A DNA stretch of 64,000 nucleotides from Candidula unifasciata (Eukaryota; Mollusca; Gastropoda; Stylommatophora; Geomitridae), in the NCBI GenBank assembly GCA_905116865.2, contig CAJHNH020001158.1, positions 262,001-326,000 of the forward strand, given 5' to 3'. Under the pieces are notes generated by a model. The model had not been told where the DNA came from, did not search any database, and saw only the letters and a list, made by a program, of their open reading frames with translations. The position numbers and the translations under genes were made by a program. Positions 62,667 to 63,611 of the stretch are shown in pieces (the first letter of the stretch is position 1; each line of letters opens with the position of its first letter).

Positions 62667-63611
62667 ATGTGTGTGTGTGTACACTGCTGCCAGAACACAC
62701 TGGTGTGTGCTAAGCAGATGCTGACATTCATGGCCTCAGACATTTTTTATACCCAGCACTAGCGTGTTAAATCTCTAGCTCTGCTACTTTGTCTAGGTGA
62801 TAGGACCTCTCCACATCTTGCAAACTCTATTGGCATGCAAACATTCACCTGCTGACACCCTTCCATACTTAGAGGCTGTAAAAAGTCTTTTCTTATTGGT
62901 CTCCCTCTGTCTTTCTTTCCACAAATCTTTCCAGTGGTATCTTCTTCTTTTTCATATGCTCAGATCAGACCATTAGGTGGGTTGCCTTTATTAACTCGCA
63001 TGTTAGTAGCAGGTCCTTCATGGTTCCTCATAGCTAGCTCTGCACACTTTACTCTTGAGGCCAGGTGTCTTTTCCAAGTTGTATGTAGAGTGATCTGGTC
63101 TGCAGAATGAGCTCAGGTGTTTGTGGTCCTGTTTGACAGGCACACTGTGGGGATTGTAGTCTTTATTTTATGCATGTGGTAGTTGAGAATGCAGTGTCCT
63201 CTTCGTAGACGGAAATTTCTAGTGGTATCATGTTTTAGGCTTTCTTTTCATAACGAAGGAATAAATGACAACTGTGACTTTCTGATGTGTTTGATAAGCT
63301 GGCTTTGCCTCTAGCTTGTTTCAACAACAACAAAAATGTTAGTTTCTCACTGTGTATGTATAAGGAATGTTAAACATTCTTATAAAGAATAATAACAATC
63401 TTAAATGTCTTTGACACAAATATACATTAAATTGTTCCTTTAAAAAAACTGTTGTATGTAGCTTATAATCTTTAATCTATGTATAAAATAAGACAACACA
63501 GATGATAAATGAACTGCATACAATCACAAAACTTACAGGTTTCTGGGCCGACTTCTGTATCAGACTCCTGGTATTTTTAATGACTGCTTGTACTGCTGTA
63601 CAGGAAGAGTC
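1093..63611 (-). CDS. PSAP: Prosaposin-like polyprotein, at least 14 tandem saposin B domains (partial, 33 exons in window)
   Basis: Thirty-three GT-AG exons were traced on the minus strand. Their summed length is 3837 nt (1279 codons) with no stop and matching phase at every junction. Each domain has the saposin pattern: CxxC in helix 1, one Cys in helix 2, one Cys starting helix 3, and C-x5-C in helix 4. Prosaposins are secretory/lysosomal precursors cleaved into small lipid-binding saposins that assist sphingolipid hydrolases; that role is inferred from the family. Vertebrate prosaposin has four saposins, so this is far longer. The 5' end (signal peptide) lies right of 63611 and the 3' end left of 1093. 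Orthology to PSAP rather than another saposin-repeat family is not proven. Confidence 0.9.
1308..2110. repeat. Minisatellite, 40-45-bp unit, about 17 copies
   Basis: Imperfect tandem copies of CATTCTCCACTCTCACCTCT followed by GTCACAATTCTCCACTCTCT, with or without CATCA. It fills nearly all of the intron between D13 B and D14 A. Open frames here are by-products of the repeat. Confidence 0.9.
2185..2350 (-). CDS. Saposin D13, B exon (divergent)
   Basis: A 166-nt exon, phase 0 in and phase 1 out, with acceptor TATCAG and donor GTAAAG. It starts KQSKAILSSTCGYLKTGQ, contains LCEHLVEENYAYILNILDGF and ends EFCQKIDFCEPP. Four B cysteines remain, but the common Q-E-I-E start is lost. Confidence 0.88.
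2415..3070 (+). repeat. SINE-B copy plus tRNA-like SINE head
   Basis: About 2415-2670 is a SINE-B copy (ACAAGCATGCCATAAAAG start; GAAGAAGATAAG tail). About 2983-3060 has a tRNA-like head: TGGTTAAGC as an A box and GTGGGTTCAG as a B box. The rest of the 2351-3447 intron shows nothing recognisable. Confidence 0.55.
3448..3581 (-). CDS. Saposin D13, A exon (Thr-rich linker, no sequon)
   Basis: A 134-nt exon, phase 1 in and phase 0 out, with acceptor TTGAAG and donor GTAAGT. The linker contains KSTTTTTPAPY, a possible O-glycosylated spacer. The helix reads YCSACKFVMYDIQTALRYPF and ends WQ. The usual Asn sequon is missing. Confidence 0.9.
3842..3866. repeat. Poly-C run in the D13/D12 intron
   Basis: A C homopolymer of a little over twenty bases. 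A shorter run sits at the matching place near 10496 in the D11 unit, so it was present before duplication and then changed length. Confidence 0.8.
3964..4135 (-). CDS. Saposin D12, B exon
   Basis: A 172-nt exon, phase 0 in and phase 1 out, with acceptor TTTTAG and donor GTAAGC. It starts QEIEAALDRMCNLMP, contains ECVSFVDNYTSIILKLLE and ends ICSYLKLCSSQVK. Four B cysteines and an NYT sequon. Confidence 0.93.
4440..5090 (-). mobile_element. Decayed non-LTR retrotransposon 3' fragment
   Basis: Minus-strand frames resemble LINE C-terminal sequence of the 'GHV..RM.DGR.PKD..Y' type, with stops and frameshifts. The same family appears at 13800-14270 (-) and 9250-9450 (-). The left part is shared with the paralogous D10 intron, so it predates the duplication. 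Confidence 0.6.
5195..5960 (+). repeat. SINE-B, LINE 3' tail and SINE-A in series
   Basis: About 5195-5445 is SINE-B. About 5455-5590 is a LINE 3' end (frame resembling RRRELIRRSTETGDPTT) ending in GATGATGATGCTGATGA. About 5640-5960 is SINE-A with GAGTGGGTACCAGGTATAG and the ATGCCTAATACACCTGAAGG terminus. From 5960 to 6940 I see nothing else recognisable. Confidence 0.6.
7590..7702 (-). CDS. Saposin D12, A exon
   Basis: A 113-nt exon, phase 1 in and phase 0 out, with acceptor TTCCAG and donor GTAAAA. The linker KPHAPVNIKKLTAG precedes PQCALCEYIVQYLDSLLAQN and ends ATE. It is a near copy of the D11 A exon. Confidence 0.93.
7750..8260 (-). mobile_element. LINE RT C-terminal fragment, split by the duplication
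   Basis: The minus frame contains KRGRGRPREKTLNCLTSWHR and FFGHVLRRRQLE, typical of the region after the RT domain of non-LTR elements. Matching fragments lie at 11937-12140 (-, paralogous copy with a small internal deletion) and 56800-57270 (+). Confidence 0.75.
8580..8760 (+). mobile_element. LINE fragment, opposite orientation to its neighbour
   Basis: Contains CCTGATATATGGAAGTGAAT and a downstream tract matching 56850-56940 (+). It is the reverse of part of 8100-8230, so two fragments of one family face each other. Confidence 0.6.
9250..9450 (-). mobile_element. LINE C-terminal fragment
   Basis: The minus frame reads LRRLRWLGHTWRMEDGRVPK and ILYGELKTGRR, a common non-LTR element C-terminus. 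The rest of 8760-10630 is unremarkable, apart from paralogy to 12150-13250. Confidence 0.7.
10632..10803 (-). CDS. Saposin D11, B exon (protein identical to D12 B)
   Basis: A 172-nt exon, phase 0 in and phase 1 out, with acceptor TTTTAG and donor GTAAAT. It starts QEIEAALDRMCNLMPTTLKS and ends ICSYLKLCSSQVK. By eye it differs from the 3964-4135 exon by one synonymous base, so the two domains share all 57 whole codons. Confidence 0.93.
11772..11884 (-). CDS. Saposin D11, A exon
   Basis: A 113-nt exon, phase 1 in and phase 0 out, with acceptor TTCCAG and donor GTAAAA. The linker KPRAPVNIKKLTAG precedes PQCALCEYIVQYLDKLLAQN and ends ATK, keeping the NAT sequon. Confidence 0.93.
12691..13011. 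repeat. 54-bp minisatellite, six copies
   Basis: A unit beginning about CTACTATACTTTACAACTAT repeats every 54 bp from 12691. Because 54 is divisible by three it creates an open frame (SVLPTILYNYEDKLTSTA) that is not a gene. The paralogous position near 10320-10375 has a single copy. Confidence 0.92.
13257..13428 (-). CDS. Saposin D10, B exon (mosaic)
   Basis: A 172-nt exon, phase 0 in and phase 1 out, with acceptor TTTTAG and donor GTAAAT. Its first codons (QEIETALDR) and last 51 nt (PDQICSYLKLCSSQVK) nearly match D11 and D12. The middle is very different: CDYFVQQYTPQLLLFWQN against CVSFVDNYTSIILKLLET. All four cysteines are intact. Confidence 0.92.
13800..14270 (-). mobile_element. Decayed LINE C-terminal fragment
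   Basis: The minus frame contains FKLGHVSGLENGRVPKDIQY, matching the family at 9250-9450. It is interrupted and non-functional. Confidence 0.65.
14445..15360 (+). repeat. SINE-B copy split by a 640-bp insertion
   Basis: SINE-B left part (ACAAGCATGTTATAAATGGC) ends near 14578. The right part resumes near 15222 (CTGCAGACAAATAAGCCAGA) and finishes with a GAAGAAG tail. The insert starts TGTAATGATGGGAATTCC and ends CAGCATCATTATTG, so its ends are partly inverted (TAATGATG / CATCATTA). It contains AATAAA. It may be a solo LTR or a nonautonomous DNA element. Confidence 0.6.
15445..15885 (+). repeat. SINE-A fragment joined to a CTCCACTCTCACCTCT minisatellite
   Basis: About 15445-15600 is SINE-A. 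15604-15885 is an irregular version of the 1308-2110 minisatellite, also adjacent to a D-unit A exon. Both are intronic. Confidence 0.75.
16159..16271 (-). CDS. Saposin D10, A exon (copy of D11, D12)
   Basis: A 113-nt exon, phase 1 in and phase 0 out, with acceptor ATGCAG and donor GTAAAA. The linker LHAPVNIKKLPTG precedes PQCALCEYIVEYLDKLLAQN and the NST sequon. It differs from D11 and D12 A exons at only a few residues. Confidence 0.92.
16272..16929. other. Intron D9-D10
   Basis: Contains one SINE-C piece (about 16410-16530, minus strand). Otherwise there is no recognisable element or conserved structure. Confidence 0.5.
16930..17101 (-). CDS. Saposin D9, B exon
   Basis: A 172-nt exon, phase 0 in and phase 1 out, with acceptor TTTAAG and donor GTAAGT. 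It starts VEIEAALNHICNYTSTYKDQ and ends ICSEVRLCINATG. Four B cysteines and two sequons (NYT, NAT). A GT three bases upstream is an alternative donor, but GTAAGT is much stronger. Confidence 0.9.
17255..17935. repeat. SINE-B (+), LINE 3' scrap (-), SINE-B (-) ending in a 53-base poly-C
   Basis: A SINE-B plus copy ends AAGAAGAAGAAGAAAAG near 17445. About 17500-17660 matches the RNase H-type LINE 3' end on the minus strand. About 17745-17930 is a minus SINE-B whose internal C-run has become 53 consecutive C (17878-17930). Confidence 0.65.
18180..18425 (-). repeat. SINE-A copy
   Basis: A minus-strand copy with TACCTAGTACCCATTAAAGG and a tRNA-like head (AATCCCAGACCTTCGGATCT read on plus). About 245 bp. 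Confidence 0.7.
18578..18702 (-). CDS. Saposin D9, A exon (no sequon)
   Basis: A 125-nt exon, phase 1 in and phase 0 out, with acceptor TTTCAG and donor GTGAGC. A basic linker (LKLNLHVNKV) precedes KCTMCIYVFEELDKLLVEK and ends SSE. The usual NxT sequon at the end of helix 1 is replaced. Confidence 0.88.
18909..19548. mobile_element. piggyBac-like nonautonomous element, TTAA flanked
   Basis: The left end is TTAACCCTTTGGAGACGACG. The right end read in reverse complement is TTAACCCTTAGGAGACGGAG. This gives TTAA at both ends and inverted repeats starting CCCT, as in piggyBac-type elements. It is about 640 bp. A 116-codon plus frame inside shows no transposase signature. Confidence 0.75.
20040..20215 (-). 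repeat. SINE-D, tRNA-derived
   Basis: Minus strand: AGTGGCTGGCCCGCAAGAAC head with GGGTTTGAATCCTCGG, a good pol III B box, then a body ending CTCAGGCTCAAAAGACTCCC. Related pieces are at 40985-41125 (+) and 48655-48720 (-). Confidence 0.7.
20383..20935. mobile_element. Second piggyBac-like MITE family, copy 1
   Basis: Starts CTAACCCTTTTGCCTTGAAA and ends GGGGGGAAAGGGTTTA, an imperfect inverted repeat with degraded TTAA. The internal sequence matches 52411-52915 over hundreds of bases. Confidence 0.65.
21170..21340 (+). mobile_element. 5'-truncated LINE 3' end
   Basis: The plus frame matches the C-terminus of the 25.3-26.7-kb element (GRRARGRPRTRW type; LYLPRHP near the end). About 170 bp. 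Confidence 0.65.
21527..21999 (+). mobile_element. RNase H-type LINE 3' end with (TAAC)n tail
   Basis: The plus frame contains GNKRADRLAGSAITTDSQP, the end of a retrotransposon RNase H domain, then a C-terminal tract. It runs directly into about 21 TAAC units (21915-21999), which look like the element's microsatellite tail. Confidence 0.75.
22000..22400. repeat. Dispersed repeat also at 8340-8530 and 44340-44500
   Basis: Shares tracts such as GCCTGAAAGTCT...AGCCAATT...AGCCCT with the other two sites. Probably more LINE debris; identity not certain. Confidence 0.4.
22578..22755 (-). CDS. Saposin D8, B exon
   Basis: A 178-nt exon, phase 0 in and phase 1 out, with acceptor CAACAG and donor GTAAGA. 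It starts TDIEAALDKVCDVLS, contains ECESFVALYLPYVVDLIVQE and ends ICQKIRFCNASMGQ. Four B cysteines. A second AG four bases downstream makes the exact acceptor slightly uncertain, but phase favours this one. Confidence 0.9.
23335..23640. repeat. AT-rich minisatellite, about 32-bp unit
   Basis: Imperfect repeats of AAGAATTTCACCATTTTACT followed by GGATAATAAAAC, about nine copies. The rest of 22756-23335 is AT-rich with no clear element. Confidence 0.75.
24517..24634. repeat. GA/CT-rich tract beside D8 A exon
   Basis: GAGA-rich DNA. On the gene strand it is a CT tract beginning about 30 nt after the D8 A donor. It is shared with the D7 copy (29967-30063). Confidence 0.85.
24665..24804 (-). CDS. 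Saposin D8, A exon
   Basis: A 140-nt exon, phase 1 in and phase 0 out, with acceptor CTACAG and donor GTATTG. The linker ALPHVAAPVLRVASPGLTKQ, nearly that of D7, leads to LCLLCELLTSVVEKLLKEN and ends in an NTT sequon. Flanking intron DNA is also shared with D7. Confidence 0.9.
25310..26720 (-). mobile_element. Non-LTR retrotransposon, RT domain and 3' end (degenerate)
   Basis: A 318-codon minus frame (25681-26637) carries RT blocks: YRGISLLSHVGKMYAKII, QMGFRRNRSCTDAI, AFVDQEKAFDRVD, VLSPLLF and the catalytic FLFADDQALIA. A frameshift near 25670 leads to a second frame with RARGRPRTRWKDNIRETL. No endonuclease domain is seen, so the copy is 5' truncated. It lies in the gene-sense orientation within the D7-D8 intron. 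Confidence 0.88.
27104..27315. repeat. 34-bp minisatellite, six copies
   Basis: CTGGACTACCAGTTACAC recurs at 27128, 27162, 27196, 27230, 27264 and 27298. The overlapping open frame is an artefact of the repeat. Confidence 0.9.
27455..27780. repeat. Right end of duplication copy 1 (matches 30475-30760)
   Basis: Both contain GATGTCTCTTAAAGATTAAT and a following minus-strand SINE-C piece (GGTGGCTGACAC). It resumes the 23.64-kb block after the LINE-containing insertion. Confidence 0.75.
27910..28087 (-). CDS. Saposin D7, B exon
   Basis: A 178-nt exon, phase 0 in and phase 1 out, with acceptor CTCCAG and donor GTGAGT. It starts AEIVSALDKVCDLLPE, contains PCVELLPLYTGYVIDLI and ends LVCKLIKVCVDDQMK. 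There is no methionine-start ORF here; it was read directly from the sequence. Confidence 0.9.
28240..28770 (-). repeat. Two SINE-B copies
   Basis: A partial copy near 28240-28360 and a longer one at 28545-28770 (TTATGACATGCTTGTTGAGG; CTTGTTTTCCCCCACAATGG). The remaining intron to 29090 is unremarkable. Confidence 0.65.
29090..30760. repeat. Segmental duplication, copy 2 (contains D7 A exon)
   Basis: Parallel to 23640-24900 plus 27455-27780. Includes a 20-plus G run near 29321, a C run near 29766, and GA-rich DNA at 29967-30063 ending about 34 nt from the D7 A donor. Confidence 0.8.
30097..30233 (-). CDS. Saposin D7, A exon
   Basis: A 137-nt exon, phase 1 in and phase 0 out, with acceptor CTACAG and donor GTATTG. 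The linker ALPHVAAPVLKMAAPEVGKQ precedes LCALCESVTLLLENILKEN and the terminal sequon. The linker closely matches D8. A CT-rich tract on the gene strand starts about 35 nt after the donor. Confidence 0.9.
30980..31500. repeat. 31-bp minisatellite
   Basis: Repeats of CATCTTATTTATATCTACAA followed by CACACATCACA, about 31 bp, drifting to CATCTCATTCACATCCACAC types toward the D6 B exon. Confidence 0.8.
31540..31714 (-). CDS. Saposin D6, B exon
   Basis: A 175-nt exon, phase 0 in and phase 1 out, with acceptor CTACAG and donor GTAAGT. It begins TEIEAVLDKVCKILPTNWSQ and ends LCKVLSFCPPSKH. Four B cysteines and an NWS sequon are at the same place as in D5, so D5 and D6 are probably sister copies. 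Confidence 0.92.
31785..32060 (-). repeat. SINE-B copy
   Basis: A minus-strand copy starting after TTCTTCTTTGCATTC, with AGAAAGTTCTGGCTGTTCAT and TGCCTCTCAGGCAGATGCGC tracts shared with other copies. Confidence 0.75.
32225..32510 (-). mobile_element. LINE 3' terminal fragment
   Basis: The minus frame reads LYGHVKRFNDLSETILQGSV then GRRRTGRPRKTWLQNLTYW, ending in a TGATGATGATG-type tail. Same family as 5455-5590 (+). The remainder of 32060-32913 has no recognised element. Confidence 0.75.
32914..33023 (-). CDS. Saposin D6, A exon
   Basis: A 110-nt exon, phase 1 in and phase 0 out, with an acceptor ending TAATAG and donor GTAAGC. A Gln/Pro-rich linker (KTQPQQPNDE) leads to VCDICKDLVTSLESLLNE and the terminal sequon NST. 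Confidence 0.88.
33960..34560 (+). repeat. Dispersed repeat of unknown class, copy 1
   Basis: Shares GACTGTCACTGCACATCA, TCTGCGCG(A/G)TCGGG(C/T)GTGAG, and a later GGACATGT..A.CTGTGCC tract with 37340-37960. No coding capacity. It may be an LTR or LINE 5' region. 33024-33960 holds nothing recognisable. Confidence 0.5.
34640..35280 (+). mobile_element. Retrotransposon debris: RNase H LINE scrap then RT fragment
   Basis: 34640-34800 matches 45170-45300 (AAGAATGGAGGTGGAGGCG). 34835-35280 reads as a broken RT: LSPPLF, LDDLDD, NQMQDKLNLL, then KGKTKIMRISQANC and SYTYLGRNVDKDGEL. Several stops; non-functional. Confidence 0.7.
35960..36170 (+). repeat. SINE-E body fragment
   Basis: TCTCTGGGTAATAAGATCGG through GAGCACTTATGGATTACC matches 42660-42890 (+) and 52045-52300 (-). 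Confidence 0.7.
36773..36947 (-). CDS. Saposin D5, B exon
   Basis: A 175-nt exon, phase 0 in and phase 1 out, with acceptor TCTCAG and donor GTGAGT. It starts AEIVAILQGICNELPQNYSQ, contains ECKTLVSQYVPLIVQLLLAE and ends ICEALSFCQSQKL. All four B cysteines and an NYS sequon are present. Confidence 0.92.
37217..37467. repeat. (AC)n microsatellite and 44-base poly-G
   Basis: An AC run at 37217-37250 and a G homopolymer at 37424-37467. The G run lies inside the dispersed repeat 37340-37960 and may be a sequencing-length artefact. Confidence 0.85.
37340..37960 (+). repeat. Dispersed repeat of unknown class, copy 2
   Basis: The partner of 33960-34560, sharing GATTGTCACTGCACATCACA, TCTGCGCGGTCGGGTGTGAG and CACAATAAAGACTTAAGCAC-type downstream sequence. 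Confidence 0.5.
38440..38700 (-). repeat. SINE-B copy adjoining D5 A exon
   Basis: AAAATTCTGGCTGTCCGTCC through TTATGACATGCTTGTTGGGG. It ends about 40 bp from the D5 A donor. Confidence 0.75.
38741..38859 (-). CDS. Saposin D5, A exon
   Basis: A 119-nt exon, phase 1 in and phase 0 out, with acceptor TTTCAG and donor GTACAG. A basic/polar linker (FKSRSETPKL) precedes ITCSLCKYVVSYVEDALKK, ending NATE with the conserved sequon. Confidence 0.9.
38900..39130 (+). repeat. Dispersed repeat shared with 46995-47145
   Basis: CAAGACTGTCCCAAATACAA, ATTACAAAAGACAGTGAAGT and ACATTGCAGATA are shared with the DNA just left of the 47.1-kb hairpin. The open frame here is low-complexity at its end (GAAGAAG). 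Confidence 0.6.
39450..40795 (+). mobile_element. Degenerate non-LTR retrotransposon RT region
   Basis: Plus frames contain PIWKNKGSKKECTNYRG, QMGFRRNRGCTYVILTLRQL, RDQEKAFDRVDGKI and CVLSTLLFI. After a frameshift comes FVDDQVFIAET, where the FADD box has become FVDD, then MRCLRRADSATKRDKIRNE. Related to the 25.3-26.7-kb element but in opposite orientation. The 3' end matches 54340-54560. Confidence 0.85.
40800..41325 (+). repeat. SINE-B, SINE-D and SINE-A in series
   Basis: 40800-40975 SINE-B; 40985-41125 SINE-D (GTGGCGACAGCACTAGCC, CTCAGGCTCAAAGATCCC); 41130-41325 SINE-A body (AAAATGGGTACCAAGAATTG; ATGCCAAAGGCATGGAAAAG). The last ends about 30 bp before the D4 B donor. Confidence 0.7.
41355..41529 (-). 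CDS. Saposin D4, B exon
   Basis: A 175-nt exon, phase 0 in and phase 1 out, with acceptor TTTCAG and donor GTATGT. It runs from EKLEKLLIDDFCNRLP through GQCRDFVTKYSSQLI to KSICSMLGLCKNAT. C3-C6 are all present. ICSMLGLC is the typical saposin helix-4 motif. Confidence 0.9.
42160..42190 (+). mobile_element. Possible mariner-type terminus
   Basis: AAGGAGTATTCAGAAAGTAA resembles mariner-like inverted repeats. A similar end in reverse lies near 44128-44155 (TACTTTCTGAATGCCCCTCG) and a third start-like site near 19645 (GGGCAGTCAGAAAGTAAC). No transposase is readable. Confidence 0.35.
42573..42915 (+). repeat. SINE-E, full copy with tRNA-like head
   Basis: The head GTGGTCTCGAGGTATGGAAT...GGCTCAACCCCGGCTGG has A- and B-box-like motifs. 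The body continues to ACAGAGCACTTATGGGTTAC and ends in ACTAAACTAAACTAAA. A minus copy is at 52045-52305. Confidence 0.75.
42950..43745 (-). mobile_element. Non-LTR RT fragment with YADD box
   Basis: Minus frames give LGYADDIDIIGENELETV near 43565-43680, then IKIYKTLITPAVLYGSETWS and further C-terminal blocks toward 42950. Stops and frameshifts are present. A different LINE lineage from the FADD elements. Confidence 0.8.
44213..44316 (-). CDS. Saposin D4, A exon
   Basis: A 104-nt exon, phase 1 in and phase 0 out, with acceptor TTTCAG and donor GTAAAC. After a short linker it encodes AACSVCEMIFLAMDHAIGSN and ends TTQ. The NTT sequon sits at the end of helix 1, as in most later A exons. It is the first two-exon domain. 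Confidence 0.88.
44940..45790 (+). mobile_element. RNase H-type LINE fragments with 3' end
   Basis: 44940-45010 is one 3' end. 45165-45790 holds an RNase H frame (RVRSIVWIFSPGYAGVVGN then KQADRLACSA) and a C-terminus ERLWECPECCDVGS with a CxxC-like ending, followed by an (AATCA)n-like tail. Confidence 0.75.
46333..46384 (-). CDS. Saposin D3, exon 4 (helix 4); switch to phase-1 boundary
   Basis: A 52-nt exon, phase 0 in and phase 1 out, with acceptor AAACAG and donor GTTAGT. It encodes EPDVICEELKLCGQPEQ. C5 and C6 are present. It is the first exon of the chain to end in phase 1, the boundary phase used between all later domains. Confidence 0.86.
46509..46643. mobile_element. Short piggyBac-like MITE (135 bp)
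   Basis: TTAACTCTTTCAGTGCCAGG at the left. The right end in reverse complement is TTAACTCTTTTAGTCCTAAG. TTAA at both ends. It lies about 125 bp from the D3 helix-4 exon. Confidence 0.72.
47143..47563. repeat. 421-bp long inverted repeat (foldback element)
   Basis: The left end GATAATCGGCTATCCTCCGA matches the reverse complement of the right end, and the match continues inward over roughly 190 bp per arm (inner match GGCTAAAGTAGATGGCTG against GGCTAAATTAGATGGCTG) to a loop of about 40 bp. A related, partial copy lies at 51610-51890. Confidence 0.85.
47815..48345 (-). repeat. Two SINE-A copies
   Basis: 47815-47915 is a body fragment. 48060-48345 is a near-complete copy with TTCCCAGGACTGTACCTGGT and a tRNA-like head near GATTCGCAAGCGAGCATCTA. 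Its head ends about 35 bp from the D3 helix-3 donor. Confidence 0.75.
48380..48439 (-). CDS. Saposin D3, exon 3 (helix 3)
   Basis: A 60-nt phase 0-0 exon with acceptor TGTAG and donor GTAAAT. It encodes CDILADEELEHLSELIATEM, with C4 first. It is strongly acidic (seven Glu or Asp in 20). It joins in frame to the 46.3-kb exon, giving C4-x24-C5, close to the usual spacing. Confidence 0.86.
48787..48846 (-). CDS. Saposin D3, exon 2 (helix 2)
   Basis: A 60-nt phase 0-0 exon with acceptor TTTCAG and donor GTGAGT. It encodes SVLQNLIKSVCAKLGAFAQM, carrying C3. Confidence 0.87.
48847..50964. other. Intron D3 helix 1-2, left part
   Basis: Possible LINE scraps at 48900-49000 and 49080-49450. A tract near 49850-50050 (GCGGTTCTCAACTTGCCTGT...GGTTGAGAGCCACTGAACTA) has inverted ends and looks like a small hAT-type MITE. 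No coding exon was found. Confidence 0.4.
50965..51230 (-). repeat. SINE-A copy
   Basis: TATAGTGCTAGAACTGTATT through GCATCTAGCCACTACACCAC. Ends about 70 bp from the D3 helix-1 donor. Confidence 0.75.
51300..51374 (-). CDS. Saposin D3, exon 1 (helix 1)
   Basis: A 75-nt phase 0-0 exon with acceptor TTCCAG and donor GTAAAT. It encodes ASTECDICKAVVKEIRELDR and five more residues. ECDIC is a classic saposin B start. Confidence 0.88.
51610..51890. repeat. Partial copy of the 47.1-kb foldback element
   Basis: Contains GGCTATCCTCCGATTAACGG, TACCCTAACAAGGCC, GCTAAACTAGATGGCTGGGA. One arm plus part of the loop; the second arm appears lost. Confidence 0.7.
52045..52305 (-). repeat. SINE-E copy
   Basis: The reverse complement of the 42.6-42.9-kb body: CCATAAGTGCTCTGTTC at the left, CTGCCAAGGGATTTTTTT in the middle, AGAGACCAGGGAAAATTACT at the right. 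Confidence 0.7.
52310..53060 (+). mobile_element. RNase H-type LINE interrupted by a TTAA MITE
   Basis: 52310-52410 matches 45150-45245. At its end the LINE's AGCTTAAGAATGG target reads AGCTTAACCCTTTTGCC, the start of the MITE family also seen at 20383. The MITE runs to about 52915. 52935-53060 is the LINE 3' end (TTGGCTGCTGAAGATGAGG). Confidence 0.7.
53558..53626 (-). CDS. Saposin D2, exon 4 (helix 4)
   Basis: A 69-nt phase 0-0 exon with acceptor TTACAG and donor GTGAGT. It encodes PAASVCEGVTQCLGVSSG plus a linker. C5 and C6 have the family spacing C-x5-C, completing six cysteines in D2. Confidence 0.85.
54170..54560 (+). mobile_element. LINE 3' end, matches 40600-40800
   Basis: GAAGAAATATAATGAACACA, GGAGCGACATCATCAGGAGC and CATTGGAAAAAGCGCA are shared with the end of the 39.45-40.8-kb element. 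The remainder of 53627-55165 is AT-rich without recognised elements. Confidence 0.7.
55165..55955 (-). repeat. SINE-A, SINE-B and a SINE head
   Basis: 55165-55415 SINE-A; 55530-55770 SINE-B; a G run near 55816-55836; 55850-55950 a tRNA-like SINE head (CCTGAACTCAAGACCTTCAG). All minus strand, directly before the D2 helix-3 exon. Confidence 0.7.
56017..56073 (-). CDS. Saposin D2, exon 3 (helix 3)
   Basis: A 57-nt phase 0-0 exon with acceptor CTCCAG and donor GTGAGT. It encodes CRTIGQAKFADFYNALINA, 19 residues. The first residue is C4 and the rest reads as an amphipathic helix. Confidence 0.85.
56420..56785. repeat. RNase H-type LINE 3' end (-) and SINE-A body (+)
   Basis: 56420-56640 on minus reads KEMEHVWECPKCRDVNS at the C-terminus. 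56635-56785 on plus carries AGTGTCCTGGGAAGTAAAGG of SINE-A. Confidence 0.65.
56800..57270 (+). mobile_element. LINE RT C-terminal fragment
   Basis: The plus frame contains KETDSRRKLIAHIRKRQSTF and LWIFMTTNATRYGL, matching the minus-strand fragments in the D11 and D12 introns (7764-8039, 11937-12140). Confidence 0.75.
57364..57423 (-). CDS. Saposin D2, exon 2 (helix 2)
   Basis: A 60-nt phase 0-0 exon with acceptor TTTCAG and donor GTGAGA. It encodes DAFMKLIEPQCVKLGQGRHL, carrying C3. A LINE 3' fragment on the opposite strand (56.8-57.3 kb) ends less than 100 bp away. Confidence 0.85.
57610..58180 (-). repeat. LINE 3' debris with (CAT)n tail
   Basis: CATCATCATCATCATTTGCC begins a minus-strand fragment like that at 32225. 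The segment to about 58000 contains scraps of similar elements. Confidence 0.45.
58247..58312 (-). CDS. Saposin D2, exon 1 (helix 1)
   Basis: A 66-nt phase 0-0 exon with acceptor TTACAG and donor GTGAGT. It encodes PCRSCPETVSSVQKLLSKF followed by a short end. The CxxC pair is complete. There is no N-glycosylation sequon, unlike most A exons from D4 on. Confidence 0.85.
58891..58956 (-). CDS. Saposin D1, exon 4 (helix 4)
   Basis: A 66-nt phase 0-0 exon with acceptor TTTCAG and donor GTATGT. It encodes SVKSVAAAVGVCQKKKN and a short linker. The terminal cysteine C6 is kept, but the C5 position, six residues earlier, is Ala. This matches the loss of C2 in exon 1 of the same domain. Confidence 0.82.
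58957..61205. other. Intron D1 helix 3-4: SINE-A copies, LINE scrap
   Basis: 59530-59670 SINE-A fragment (-); 60435-60720 a well-preserved SINE-A (+) with head GTGGCGGTTGGACGTTCGCC and GTACCAGGTAAATTCATGGG; 60785-60920 RNase H-type LINE 3' end (-); 60940-61010 SINE-A tail. 58957-59530 and 59700-60430 are unremarkable AT-rich DNA. Confidence 0.6.
61206..61271 (-). CDS. Saposin D1, exon 3 (helix 3)
   Basis: A 66-nt phase 0-0 exon with acceptor CCACAG and donor GTAATG. It encodes 22 residues beginning CKELVTSKDVLPKLVQLV. The leading Cys is C4, which pairs with C3 in saposins. It was found by searching the gap between exons 2 and 4 for the missing helix. Confidence 0.82.
61385..61660 (+). repeat. 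Two adjacent SINE-C copies
   Basis: AATAAGCATGTCATAGAAGG...GCCTAGCTATAAACCACAGC, then a second shortened copy with AAGCATGTTGTAAAAAG. Related pieces are at 16410 (-), 23915 (+), 27545 (-), 29360 (+) and 30555 (-). Confidence 0.65.
62148..62222 (-). CDS. Saposin D1, exon 2 (helix 2)
   Basis: A 75-nt phase 0-0 exon with acceptor CTACAG and donor GTATTA. It encodes 25 residues containing YDFAMFLARSCTFFMDD with the single helix-2 cysteine (C3). It sits about 350 bp from a long GA microsatellite. Confidence 0.82.
62578..62665. repeat. (GA)n microsatellite, about 44 units
   Basis: Uninterrupted GA from 62578 to 62665, with a shorter run near 62431-62451. The overlapping Arg/Glu and Ser/Leu frames are artefacts. 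Confidence 0.95.
62780..63300 (-). repeat. Dispersed repeat, probable LINE debris
   Basis: Contains TTGGTCTCCCTCTGTCTTTC and AGCAGGTCCTTCATGGTTCC, like tracts at 7900 and 22030. No intact domain. Confidence 0.4.
63537..63611 (-). CDS. Saposin D1, exon 1 (helix 1)
   Basis: A 75-nt phase 0-0 exon flanked by an acceptor ending TAG and donor GTAAGT. It encodes 25 residues starting DSSCTAVQAVIKNTRSLI. The first CxxC cysteine is present but the second position is Val (C-T-A-V). It is the most 5' exon visible; the upstream exon should lie outside the window and end in phase 0. Confidence 0.82.

Noticed and set aside
62301..62762. A 153-codon plus frame rich in Arg/Glu
   Set aside because: Generated by the GA microsatellite; no domain and no support.
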